From the NCBI GenBank assembly GCA_963837945.1, contig CAWIQD010000005.1:224247-288246 (forward strand): a stretch of DNA of 64,000 nucleotides, in the 5' to 3' direction. Position numbers and translations under genes: made by a program. Below the pieces are notes generated by a model. It was given only the letters and a program-made list of their open reading frames with translations. It ran no database searches and was not told the origin of the DNA. Below are positions 18,840-26,376 of this stretch, one piece after another; position 1 is the stretch's first letter; each line of letters starts with the position of its first letter. The DNA comes from CAVUBL01 sp963837945 (GTDB lineage: Bacteria > Acidobacteriota > Thermoanaerobaculia > Multivoradales > DATKCC01).

Positions 18840-18912
18840 TAAGCAGGACTGCCAGAATCGATAGAACAAGCGCAACGCGAGGAAAGACCCTGAGGAACCT
18901 AGACATTGCTCC

Positions 18913-19797
18913 TCACCTTGCTCGGATGATCGGTGGGTTGCCTTGGGTGCAGCAGCCTTCCTGAGTGTGGAGGAGCTTCGATCCACCGGTAACGGCGGAG
19001 CAGCCAAGCTCGAAGCCGAACGCGGGGGCGAACGACGGCGTCCCTGCCCCTTTCCCCTGGCGAACTTCCGAGTATGAGACACCAGCCAGGATTCTGATTG
19101 AGCAACCACGGTAGGTGAAGGGCCCTTCAAGGTTGTGTGCGTCGGCTGTTGCCGTACAGTCTTCCAGGTCCCAGTAGCCGAGCTCGAACGGGAGTGCGGC
19201 TCCCTCACCAAGTCCGCCGCTCAGGATGCCGTAGGAGGCGACGATCCTCTTGCCATTTACACAGCCCGTATCGCAATCGACAAAGAAGCCTGCACCCGCC
19301 AGGTAGTCGGCTCCTGCAATCTGGCCGACGTTGCAGCTCCAGGCGACGAGCCCGAACCGATCAACGAAGCGCAGTGGGTCTCCGCGTCCATACGCATAGG
19401 GGTTCGCGCCGTGATAGCGAAGCCCGAGAGGGTCAAGTCTCGTGTAGCGACCGATGGTTTGTGCGTACCACCTGTTCACGTTGAAGGAGACCCCCGCCCC
19501 GGAGGTGGCATCAGACCAGGTGTCGTCGACCCACTGGCCAGGGAGGCGAAGCGGGATGCCGTTCTCACTGGCGCCAGATCCCATCCCGGCCTGGTAGTCG
19601 TTGCCGAAGGGTTCGAAGCCGCTGCCGTGTCCAGTGCCTCCGGCTACGCAGCTCTCGGCCTTACTCAGAGCTTCCCGCAAACTCGCGAGTAGTCCAACCC
19701 CGTCGGCCAGAAATTTTCCCGGAGATGGAGGCTTCGAGCAAGAGTCCGCGTCCTGTCGCAGACCTGTCTCTTCGTGACCGGTCCCAGAGAGTCCCAT
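18913..19797 (-). CDS. Displaced Rhs C-terminal module 5 (Rhs core remnant plus unknown toxin tip)
   Basis: Up to 294 residues. The Rhs-core homology starts near residue 59 (GFEPFGNDYQAG, then LRLPGQWVDDTWSDATSGAG, RYTRLDPLGL and NPYAYGRGDPLRFVDRFGL). Residues before that are read from the end of the upstream immunity gene in another frame, so the true start is unclear and the module may be silent. The tip (about 160 residues after VDRFGL) is Gly-rich and Cys-containing (CDTGCVNGKRIVASYG, CSIRILAGVSYSEV, CSAVTGGSKLLHTQEGCC) and matches no family I know. It is the most distal module of the array; its immunity gene is broken by an IS. Confidence 0.7.
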   Translation of the reverse strand: MGLSGTGHEETGLRQDADSCSKPPSPGKFLADGVGLLASLREALSKAESCVAGGTGHGSGFEPFGNDYQAGMGSGASENGIPLRLPGQWVDDTWSDATSGAGVSFNVNRWYAQTIGRYTRLDPLGLRYHGANPYAYGRGDPLRFVDRFGLVAWSCNVGQIAGADYLAGAGFFVDCDTGCVNGKRIVASYGILSGGLGEGAALPFELGYWDLEDCTATADAHNLEGPFTYRGCSIRILAGVSYSEVRQGKGAGTPSFAPAFGFELGCSAVTGGSKLLHTQEGCCTQGNPPIIRAR

Positions 19798-20583
19798 TCT
19801 GAAGCACGCTGGTCGACGATGAGTGCCATGACCGCCGCAGTCAAGGAAGAGTACGGATCGTCAAGGGCGCTGAAGACATCGGAGAGTTTCTTGTAGCCGC
19901 CAGCGCGACCGACGGAGAAGGGCTTGTTGACCTTCTCGTCTAGGGATGTGATGAAGATCCTGACAGCCGCCTCTTTGGCCTCGTCGCTGACCTCTCCCTT
20001 GTCCGCAAGGATTTTCATCAAGGCAGCATCGCTCCACTCTACAACCATCTGGAGAGAAGGCTTTCGCTCTAGCTCATCTTCTATTCGTGCGATCGCCTGA
20101 TCTACCTGCCAGTCCTGTAGGAGCGCATTGACCTCTTTGGCCGCCCGAGTTGATTCATCGGAGAGGTCGTACTCTGTGGCTTCCCAGGCAATGGGCGATT
20201 CAACGGGAGACGCATTTACGGGCCCGCCAATAGCCAGCTTCGTCGTATTCCTGTAGAAGCGCGCCGCAGCAAGGAAACCTGCCTTCTGGTAGGTGTCGGA
20301 GACTTGATCTCTCGCTTGCATCTCAACCTGCTGAGTCCTCAAAGACGCGAGAAGAGGAATGGCCTCGGCAATAGGGGACGGCCACAGCCGCCGAAATTCG
20401 GCCGGGGCTGGTGGTGGCTCCAGCGAGCTTCTGGTCGACAGCAGGTGCTTGCTGTGGGTTGGCTGCCTGATCAGGCACCGCTGAAGATCTCGTCTGCCCT
20501 TGGCCCATGCTGAGTAAGAACACGCCGAAGACTAGGGCCAAAAAGATGCCCGCAGACGATAGCAGCGCAGTTCGAGAGGGCAT
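19665..20583 (-). pseudogene. Membrane-anchored immunity-protein candidate, one frameshift
   Basis: Begins at ATG 20583, 8 bp after the stop of Rhs module 4. The first frame has an N-terminal membrane anchor or signal (SSAGIFLALVFGVFLLSMG) and a Pro/Ala linker, then ends at 20323. A one-base shift near 20390 joins it to PIAEAIPLLASLRTQQVEMQARDQVSDTYQKAG and an alpha-helical domain of about 220 residues ending at 19665 (RIEDELERKPSLQMVVEWSDAAL, AAVRIFITSLDEKVN). Alternatively two separate proteins are made. No family recognised. Its position after a toxin tip and its export signal match the other immunity candidates in the array. The 3' end overlaps the next Rhs module. Confidence 0.6.
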
Positions 20584-20591
20584 AGTCAGTC

Positions 20592-21383
20592 TTAATTCCT
20601 AAGCTCCGCAGCACAGAGGCTGCAGAGTGGTGCGTAGGTGGTCCGGGTCAGTCCAGGGGAGGTGATAAAGGGAATTGGCGTCGGCAGATCTTGGTCGGCA
20701 CGATAGCGGGTCCGATCGAACTGCTCGCATGGTGGGCACCTGACGGTTTGCTGCCATTTTGAGTACTGCGTCGTCACTCTTAGGACCCTACGCAAAGCGT
20801 AGAAGCAAGTGCACCCAAGGGTTCCGCCACTACCGGTTCCCCTCCCAAGTCGAGGGAGTTTGATAGGTGTACTCCGCACCAGACCCCAAATCTCACGAAG
20901 GCCCATCTCCCTGTACTCGTAAGCGATGAAACGCCACGGTCCTGGGCTGCATCCCGCTGGCACAGGATCTGGGGGGTACGGTACGTAGGGGTCAGGTGGA
21001 GGAACCACAAGCTGGAGGCCCAATGGGTCTATATAAGACAACGGGTTGGCCCTCGCATAAACGTAGGGGTTCAGGTCTCCTCCACGCGGACCGAACGGGT
21101 CCGGCCTTGTAAAGCGGCCTGTCTGCGTTTCGAGGAAGCGCCAGGTGTTCTGGTAGATCTCGGCTCCCGATGTGGAGTCGCTCCAGGTGTCGTCGACCCA
21201 CTGGCCGGGGAGGCGCAAGTGGATGCCGTAGTCGCTGGCGCCGTTGCCGGTGCCGGCCTGGAAGTCGGTACCGAAGGGTTCGAAGCTACCCTTCGGCTCG
21301 TGTGAAGACGCTGAGAGTTGGCTACAGGGGGCTGGGGGCGGGTACTCCCTCGATCTCCGGGTTTGCCGTAACACTTGATCCAT
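20592..21383 (-). CDS. Displaced Rhs C-terminal module 4 (Rhs core remnant plus Cys-rich tip)
   Basis: Up to 263 residues. Rhs-core homology starts near residue 34 (SFEPFGTDFQAGTGNGASD, LRLPGQWVDDTWSDSTSGAE, FTRPDPFGPRGG, NPYVYARANPLSYIDPLGL). The tip after DPLGL is about 140 residues with paired cysteines (LGCTCFYALRRVL, VRCPPCEQF, APLCSLCAAELRN) and a Pro-rich start; no known toxin domain is recognised. The pairs could bind zinc or form disulfides outside the cytoplasm. Upstream, the core remnant is joined to the previous lipoprotein gene. No promoter or ribosome site for independent expression is obvious, so it may be an archived module. Confidence 0.7.
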   Translation of the reverse strand: MDQVLRQTRRSREYPPPAPCSQLSASSHEPKGSFEPFGTDFQAGTGNGASDYGIHLRLPGQWVDDTWSDSTSGAEIYQNTWRFLETQTGRFTRPDPFGPRGGDLNPYVYARANPLSYIDPLGLQLVVPPPDPYVPYPPDPVPAGCSPGPWRFIAYEYREMGLREIWGLVRSTPIKLPRLGRGTGSGGTLGCTCFYALRRVLRVTTQYSKWQQTVRCPPCEQFDRTRYRADQDLPTPIPFITSPGLTRTTYAPLCSLCAAELRN

Positions 21384-21886
21384 TTGGCGTTCTCGGCCAG
21401 GAGCCTACGGTCAATCCAAGCGACGTAGTGTCGGTGGTCGTCAGTGGTGTCCGACCACGCGAGGCTGTCGCGAGACAGTTCGAGTGGTTCCGAAGACCGA
21501 GGAAGCCGCAAACCGGATTGCGCGAGCTGCTGAAGATACCTGTCGGGGTCTGCTGGGAAGAAGGTCGTCGCGTAGAGGCGGTCGTTGAAGAAGGTGAGCC
21601 AGAGCTGGCCTGCCACTCCAAGGTGGTTGAATGCCGTCTCCCAGACAACGATTTGGAAACATGGGTTGGGGTCAGCCTTTCTGCAGGTGGTTTCTTCAAC
21701 CAGCACTAGATGTGCCCCGGAAAGCTGTCCCCTGCGGACCTCCTCAAGGGAGGAGAAGCTCAGGAAGTGTCCGAGCAGTGGAACACCGGGTTTCCTCGTA
21801 GTGAAATCCATAGGGCATCGGCATGCCACAAGGGAGAAGGCGATCGAAACCAGGACTAGGGCCGCCGGCGCTCCCGAACTCCGCAT
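21071..21886 (-). CDS. Lipoprotein, candidate immunity protein for Rhs module 3
   Basis: Starts at ATG 21886, 13 bp after the stop of Rhs module 3. The N-terminus is a lipoprotein signal with lipobox LVAC (APAALVLVSIAFSLVAC). The mature part (FTTRKPGVPLLGHFLSF, FQIVVWETAFNHLGVAGQLWLTFFNDRLYATTFFP, HYVAWIDRRLLAENAKWIKC) has a mixed alpha/beta look and no known family. From about 21295 the frame runs out of register through the DNA of the next Rhs core remnant, so roughly the last 75 residues are a fusion artefact of module displacement and the original stop was lost. An earlier in-frame Met (22039) lies within the toxin gene and is not used. Confidence 0.7.
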   Translation of the reverse strand: MRSSGAPAALVLVSIAFSLVACRCPMDFTTRKPGVPLLGHFLSFSSLEEVRRGQLSGAHLVLVEETTCRKADPNPCFQIVVWETAFNHLGVAGQLWLTFFNDRLYATTFFPADPDRYLQQLAQSGLRLPRSSEPLELSRDSLAWSDTTDDHRHYVAWIDRRLLAENAKWIKCYGKPGDRGSTRPQPPVANSQRLHTSRRVASNPSVPTSRPAPATAPATTASTCASPASGSTTPGATPHREPRSTRTPGASSKRRQAALQGRTRSVRVEET

Positions 21887-21899
21887 AGCGCTTCTTGTC

Positions 21900-23823
21900 C
21901 TAGGGGAGAGGGCAACAGTTGTCACAGACATGGCTCGGGTCGTCATGCTGGAGTGCAAACTCGTGAGGCGCCCCGATCTCGAGGCCGGTGAGATGAGCAG
22001 ATCGGTGAGTTTCGGAGTAATAGCGCTCAAGCATTTCATGCAGCAGCGCTCGAACTACTTGTCGGCAAGCATCGCTGCCTGGATTTGGAGGCTCGATGAC
22101 GAACTCGCCGGGGAAGAGGCGTGGAATGAGGCCAGGCGGGAGTGATTCGCTGCGGTGGCCCCGAGGCACCTTTGGAGGGATCTCCATCGCGTGCAGCCTC
22201 TCCGGCCGCTGAAAGCGTATCTTCCACCCAGTCCACCAAGGGTCGTCGAAGTGGTGGTAGGCCTCGCGGAATTCGGGAGGCCCGTACTTCAGCGCGCAAT
22301 GTACATAGGGCTTGAGGTCCGGAGCAATGCTGACGACCTTGAGTCCGAGGGGGTCGGCTTTGACAAGTGGGTTCGCGAAGGCATAGAGGTAGTAGTACGA
22401 GCCGCGTCCATCTGCACCCAGGGGATCTGTCTTGGTATAGCGAGCCGTCTGCGTTTCTAGCCAGCGGTTCACGTTGTAGTACACGCCCGCCCCAGAGGTG
22501 GCGTCGGCCCAGGTGTCGTCGACCCACTGGCCGGGGAGCCTCAGGTAGATACCGTTCTCCGAAGCGCCTACCCCGGTGATCCCGGCTTGGTAGTCGGTCC
22601 CGAAGGGTTCGAAGCCTCCTTCCCAGGTGATCGCCCCGGTCTGGTCGGTGGCCACGAGGGGGGTGCCGAGGTGGTCGGTCGTCAGGTACGTCCAGGTCTC
22701 AGCGCCGGTGCCGTCGATTTCGAGCTGGGCGACGGGGCGGCCGGCGAGGTAGAGGACGTAGGTGGTATCCACGGGATCGGTGGAGGTTGGCTGGCGGCGT
22801 AGGGCGTGGAGGAGGCCGGCGGAGTCGTAGAGGGGAGCGACCGAGGAGGTGCCTCCCGAGGTCTCGACGGCGCTTCGGAGAAAGCCTCGGCCGTCGTAGA
22901 GGAAGGCGGCGCTCGCTCCCGAGGCCGGGTGATCGGCAGCGGCCAGACGACTGGCGTCGTCGAAGGTGAAGTCGACGAGGTTCCCGCCGGGGGCCACGGA
23001 ATCGAGGTTGCCGGCGGCGTCCCAGGTGTAATCGCGGGTGCCTGTGACGGCGAGGTTCACGAGGTCGAGGACGGGGGTGTCGCCGGAGGCGGCGTTTGTC
23101 GCGTAGACGTAGACGTCGGCGGTGGCGCCGCCGTCGCGGCTTTCGCTGAGCCGGTTGCCGATCTTGTCGTAGGACCAGTCGAGGGTCCCCCAAGAGCCGG
23201 CCACGCGGTCCAGGGTGGCCGAAGTCAGAAAGTACTGCGGCGGCTGGTAGCCGAAGGTCCGGTCGGAGTATGTCGGAAGCGAGCCCGCTCCGGCGGCGAA
23301 GGAGGCGCCGTTGCCCACGGAGAAGCCGCTCGCGAGGATCACCTTGCCCTGGGCCTGGAAGGTCACGTGGCCCGGGCTCTCGACGGCGAAGTTGTTGCCG
23401 GCCTGGAGATCGGCGCAGGAGGTGAAGGTCTCATCCGTCGTGACGGTCTGGTTCTCGAGGACCAGCCCCGAGCCGCCTTCGGTGCACTCCGGGGTCTCCA
23501 AGATCTCGGTCACGTTGCCCACCGGATCGAGACGGTGTAGGTCCAGGTGTGGCCGGGCACTCCGGCGGCGAGGCCGGAGAAGGTGATGCCAGAGGGGGAG
23601 TAGCGTTGATCGAAGGCGCGGTCCTCGGTGGCACCGTTGCCGAAGACCAGGCTCGAGAGCGGTCCCGAGGGCAGGTAGGCGGCGCCGGAGACGACGGAGT
23701 GGGGCGTCATCCCGCCTGCCGGGGTGTTGACCGAGAGGCTTACCTCCCGGTCGGCGTAGTCGAGGCCGTAGGTGGCGGTCACGTCACCTTGAAACCTGGC
23801 GTATCTGTGCCCCGTGGCCGTTG
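21900..23823 (-). pseudogene. Displaced Rhs C-terminal module 3 (long core remnant, HExxE-type tip)
   Basis: Homology to the main Rhs protein begins at about 23823 (TATGHRYARF, YGLDYADREVSLSVNTPAGG), breaks frame near 23530, and continues as one frame from 23522 to the stop at 21900. It includes the DLQAGNNFAVESPGHVTFQAQGKV insert, YD repeats, YLTTDHLGTPLVATDQTGAITW and the core end YAFANPLVKADPLGL. The tip of about 146 residues has CALKYGPPEFREAYHHF near its start and CRQVVRALLHEMLERYYSE near its end, followed by HDDPSHVCDNCC. The tip is clearly related to that of module 2. With a 1.4-kb copy of the core, it is the largest remnant and the best substrate for recombination with the main gene. 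Confidence 0.75.
22350..23823 (-). repeat. 1.4-kb direct repeat of the Rhs core, copy 2
   Basis: This segment is a diverged copy (roughly 85-90 percent identical by eye) of about 26795-28245 in the main rhs gene. Both contain the same order: YGxDYADRE, the SPGHVTFQAQGKV insert, YD repeats, the DHLGTPLVATDQTGAITW motif and the SGAGxYxNxxRWLETQTARYT stretch. Shorter copies of its last 150-350 bp lie at about 19400-19625, 21000-21290 and 25140-25446. The upstream end coincides with the stop codon of the preceding immunity gene, marking a recombination junction. Confidence 0.8.
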
Positions 23824-23826
23824 GCT

Positions 23827-24681
23827 TCACTTTGTCTGAGCGCGAGCCTGCACCAGTACTCGAACCACGAGCAGATAATAAGCTGTAACTAGAATCACAG
23901 TCGATAGAAGCGCGAGAGCAGGAGCAAGACGGGTAGGGTGGGCTGAGTCGAAGTGAGCGAAAAAGGAGGAGTAAACGTCGAGAGCAGCTAGGGCCCCTAT
24001 AGCCGCGAAAGCGTACGTCGTAGGACGGGCGATTAGCGCCGGGCGAGAACCGCGAGAGACGAGGCCCCAAAGGGCGAAAGCTACGAGTGCGGAGCCGAGG
24101 AGAAGGGCCGCTACGAGAACGTCCGAGAGCGAGATCGACACCCGCAATAGGGTCGTCGGGTAGCCGAGTTGTCGTGAGACAAAGGCGTCGCCAGGGAAGA
24201 GCTTGACGCCGAAGCACTCGAACTGAAAGGCGGCGGTGCCAGTCGGGATTAACACGATCCCACCGAGAGACAGAAGCGAACGTCTTCTTGTCGCTCCAAG
24301 CACCGCGGAGGCGGCGAGCCGCCTGGCGAGAAGATAGGCGAACGCGAGCAGGAGACAAGAGACGTAGGCCGTCACTGCAGCGGCCAGGAAAGCTTTTGCC
24401 AGCAGAATCTCCTGGGGGCCCGACGGGTCTAGGCTGGTAGATCTATCGAGTGAGGCCAGGAAGGTCTGTGCGGCTACGACAGGTGGCAGCAGGACGGCTA
24501 GATCTCTGACGAAGATCGGATAATCGGAGCCCGAGAAGGGCTCTTTGCGAGTGATGGCTAGTCCACAAGAGACGACGACCACCATGGCCGCCAGCGAAGC
24601 CGGTAACAAGTACGTGAACTCTAGTAGCCAGGCCCAAGAAAGACCAGAGCTACTACCGATTATGGTTGGCACCGGCAGCAA
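23827..24681 (-). CDS. Polytopic membrane protein, candidate immunity protein for Rhs module 2
   Basis: 284 residues with about seven or eight hydrophobic helices (WLLEFTYLLPASLAAMVVVVS, DLAVLLPPVVAAQTFL, FLAAAVTAYVSCLLLAFAYLL, LLSLGGIVLIPTGTAAF, VLVAALLLGSALVAFALWGL, YAFAAIGALAALDVYSSFF, LLSTVILVTAYYLLVVRVLV). Its ATG at 24681 lies 22 bp inside the end of the module 2 toxin frame, so translation is coupled. No known family. Its stop sits at the point where the next Rhs core copy begins. Gene position, not homology, is the basis for calling it an immunity candidate; it is intact. Confidence 0.72.
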   Translation of the reverse strand: MLPVPTIIGSSSGLSWAWLLEFTYLLPASLAAMVVVVSCGLAITRKEPFSGSDYPIFVRDLAVLLPPVVAAQTFLASLDRSTSLDPSGPQEILLAKAFLAAAVTAYVSCLLLAFAYLLARRLAASAVLGATRRRSLLSLGGIVLIPTGTAAFQFECFGVKLFPGDAFVSRQLGYPTTLLRVSISLSDVLVAALLLGSALVAFALWGLVSRGSRPALIARPTTYAFAAIGALAALDVYSSFFAHFDSAHPTRLAPALALLSTVILVTAYYLLVVRVLVQARAQTK

Positions 24682-25446
24682 ATCTCCTTGGCGAGGTCAC
24701 TGTCGTGCGCCTTCGCGTAGTGGTGAGCCGGCGACTGGTACGGATCGTTGGGATCGTTGACTGCAACGGCGTCCAGAGCGCTTGTCGAGAGGCCGAGCGC
24801 CCGATTCGCAAAGATCTCCAGGAGCTCGTGCATCAGGGACTTGGTATCCGTGAGGCAGTCACCGGTAGGAATGATGAAAACTTGACCGGCGTGGAAAGGT
24901 CCGGGACGAACCCAGCAGCTTGAGCCAGAACAGTAGCCCGGGAGAGGCGCTGGGTCACCCACCGGATGAGGGTGAACGTGAATCTCCCAGTCGTGAGAAT
25001 CCCTGATGAACCAGTCGAGATAACGATGGCGGAACTCGGAAGAGCCTTTGATAGCGCAGTTGAAAAGGTGGTCAAGCTGAGGGTCGACCCATGTCACATG
25101 CCGGCCGGTTGGATCGGAAAGGCGAAGGGGATTCGAAAAGGCGTAGCGGTAGGGGTTGATGCCACCGTCAAGCCCCAAGGGATCGGGCCGGGTATAACGT
25201 CGAGTCTGCGTTTCGAGGAACCGCCAGGTGTTCTGGTAGATCCCGGCTCCGGAGGTCGCGTCGGCCCAGGTGCCGTCTTCCCACTGGCCGGGGAGGCGGA
25301 GGGAGATGCCATTGTCGCTCGCTCCGTTGCCGGTGCCGGCCTGGTAGTCGGTGCCGAAGGGTTCGAAGCCTCCGTCCCAGGTGATGTCGCCCCGTTCTGG
25401 TCGGTAGCCACGGCTGGCGCCTCCAGGTGATCGGCCGTCAGGTAGG
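24660..25446 (-). pseudogene. Displaced Rhs C-terminal module 2 (short core remnant, HExxE-type tip)
   Basis: Rhs homology starts near 25446 (TYLTADHLEAPAVATDQNG), shifts frame near 25393 and continues as ITWDGGFEPFGTDYQAGTG, LRLPGQWEDGTWADATSGAG, RYTRPDPLGLDGG and NPYRYAFSNPLRLSDPTG to the stop at 24660. The tip of about 150 residues begins RHVTWVDPQLDHLFNCAIKG, includes EFRHRYLDWF, and ends CLTDTKSLMHELLEIFANRALGL then CCRCQP. It is homologous to the tip of module 3. The open frame extends upstream to 25640 in sequence that belongs to the previous immunity gene, so independent expression is doubtful. Confidence 0.72.
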
Positions 25447-26376
25447 TCCCAGAGCACTCTGAAAACCTGCATGGTAGTCGTAGCTGCTGCATGAATTCCT
25501 GCTGGCGGTGGGCTTCGTGCCACGGTCACGGTGGCGGTTCGGAGTGGCTGGAGTGGAGGGAGCAACCTGGACCTCCTCGAGAGCCCTGGCGGCGAGGGCG
25601 GAGAAGCGACCGTGCAGCGCCTCTCGAAAGTAGGGTGCATTGGCGCGGTCTCGCTGACGGCGCAGGGCTGTCAGGGCGTGGAACTGGTCTACGAAGCGAG
25701 ATTGCCAGCCTTCGGCTGGACCGAGGAGCGATCGGATCTCAGCATTTGCCTGTGGATCAGCGATGTTGGAGAAATAAAGGAGTCCTTCGATGACTTGGTC
25801 CAATTCACCCGAGCTGAGCTTGTTTCGGAACTCCGTGACCCGCTCTGGCAGGGGAGGACCGAAGCAAAGCACTTGTGGCTCGGAGACTACAGTACCGTGT
25901 ACCGGCGCTGGGGCAGGTAGAGCTTGGGCCTTAAGGCAGTCCGCGAAGGCATGGAGATGGAAGATGGCGGAGAAGGTGTAGCAACCCGCCCGCAGCCCGT
26001 AGATGTAATTCAGGCTCTCGGGGAGTGTGGGAGAGATCTTGAAGTCCGCGCCGATGAGTTCGCGGGCGCCGAGAAGAATCAGCCAGTCACGGTTTGCGCG
26101 GCCACAGACCTCGATCGCACCGCTCGGCGCATCAACATTGTTGCCCTCGGCATCGGTGAGCTGCAACTCGAGGTTGTCGTGCGAGAGGAAGAAGACAGGG
26201 GCGACCCGCACTGGCGCGGTTGAATCGTTGAGCAGTACGGCTCGAATGGTAAAGGGCTCGCCGAGGGGCACGGTTGTCGAGGGGAGGATGAGCTCGAGCC
26301 GGAGGCTCTGGGTGTTTTCGGTGCAAGCCGCCCGGGTGGGCAGCAAGACGCACGCCAAGAGGACTAGAAGCCGCAT
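25438..26376 (-). CDS. Exported protein, candidate immunity protein for the main Rhs toxin
   Basis: 312 residues. The ATG at 26376 overlaps the end of the main rhs gene by 13 bp. A Sec signal peptide (MRLLVLLACVLLPTRAA) is followed by a beta-rich domain (LRLELILPSTTVPLGEPFTIRAVLLND, NLELQLTDAEGNNV) resembling an Ig-like or macroglobulin-type fold, then an alpha-helical region (ERVTEFRNKLSSGELDQVIEGLLYFSNI, FHALTALRRQRDRANAPYFREAL). The last residues and stop are supplied by the start of the Rhs module 2 core copy. If the toxin tip is a periplasmic metallopeptidase, a secreted inhibitor of this kind would be appropriate; that is inference. Confidence 0.72.
   Translation of the reverse strand: MRLLVLLACVLLPTRAACTENTQSLRLELILPSTTVPLGEPFTIRAVLLNDSTAPVRVAPVFFLSHDNLELQLTDAEGNNVDAPSGAIEVCGRANRDWLILLGARELIGADFKISPTLPESLNYIYGLRAGCYTFSAIFHLHAFADCLKAQALPAPAPVHGTVVSEPQVLCFGPPLPERVTEFRNKLSSGELDQVIEGLLYFSNIADPQANAEIRSLLGPAEGWQSRFVDQFHALTALRRQRDRANAPYFREALHGRFSALAARALEEVQVAPSTPATPNRHRDRGTKPTASRNSCSSYDYHAGFQSALGPT

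Larger units (their letters stand above)
17121..18906 (-). pseudogene. Membrane immunity-protein candidate interrupted by an ISAzo13-type element
   Basis: The gene starts with ATG at 18906 (MSRFLRVFPRVALVLSILAVLL), is cut at 18840 by the insertion, and resumes at 17554 (TTGPLVLVAVVSRGDVHTV) to its stop at 17121. Removing the element and one copy of the TAA target duplication restores an uninterrupted 166-residue frame with about four or five membrane helices (SFVLFWWSFSVAAVAGSLGLL, WVVLLALVILWSIVVIAS, AALAAISLGCILGAVAFFLLF). The start lies 6 bp after the stop of the Rhs C-terminal module at 18913, so it is the positional immunity gene for that toxin tip. The perfect restoration shows the insertion is recent and that the gene was under selection before. 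Confidence 0.8.
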
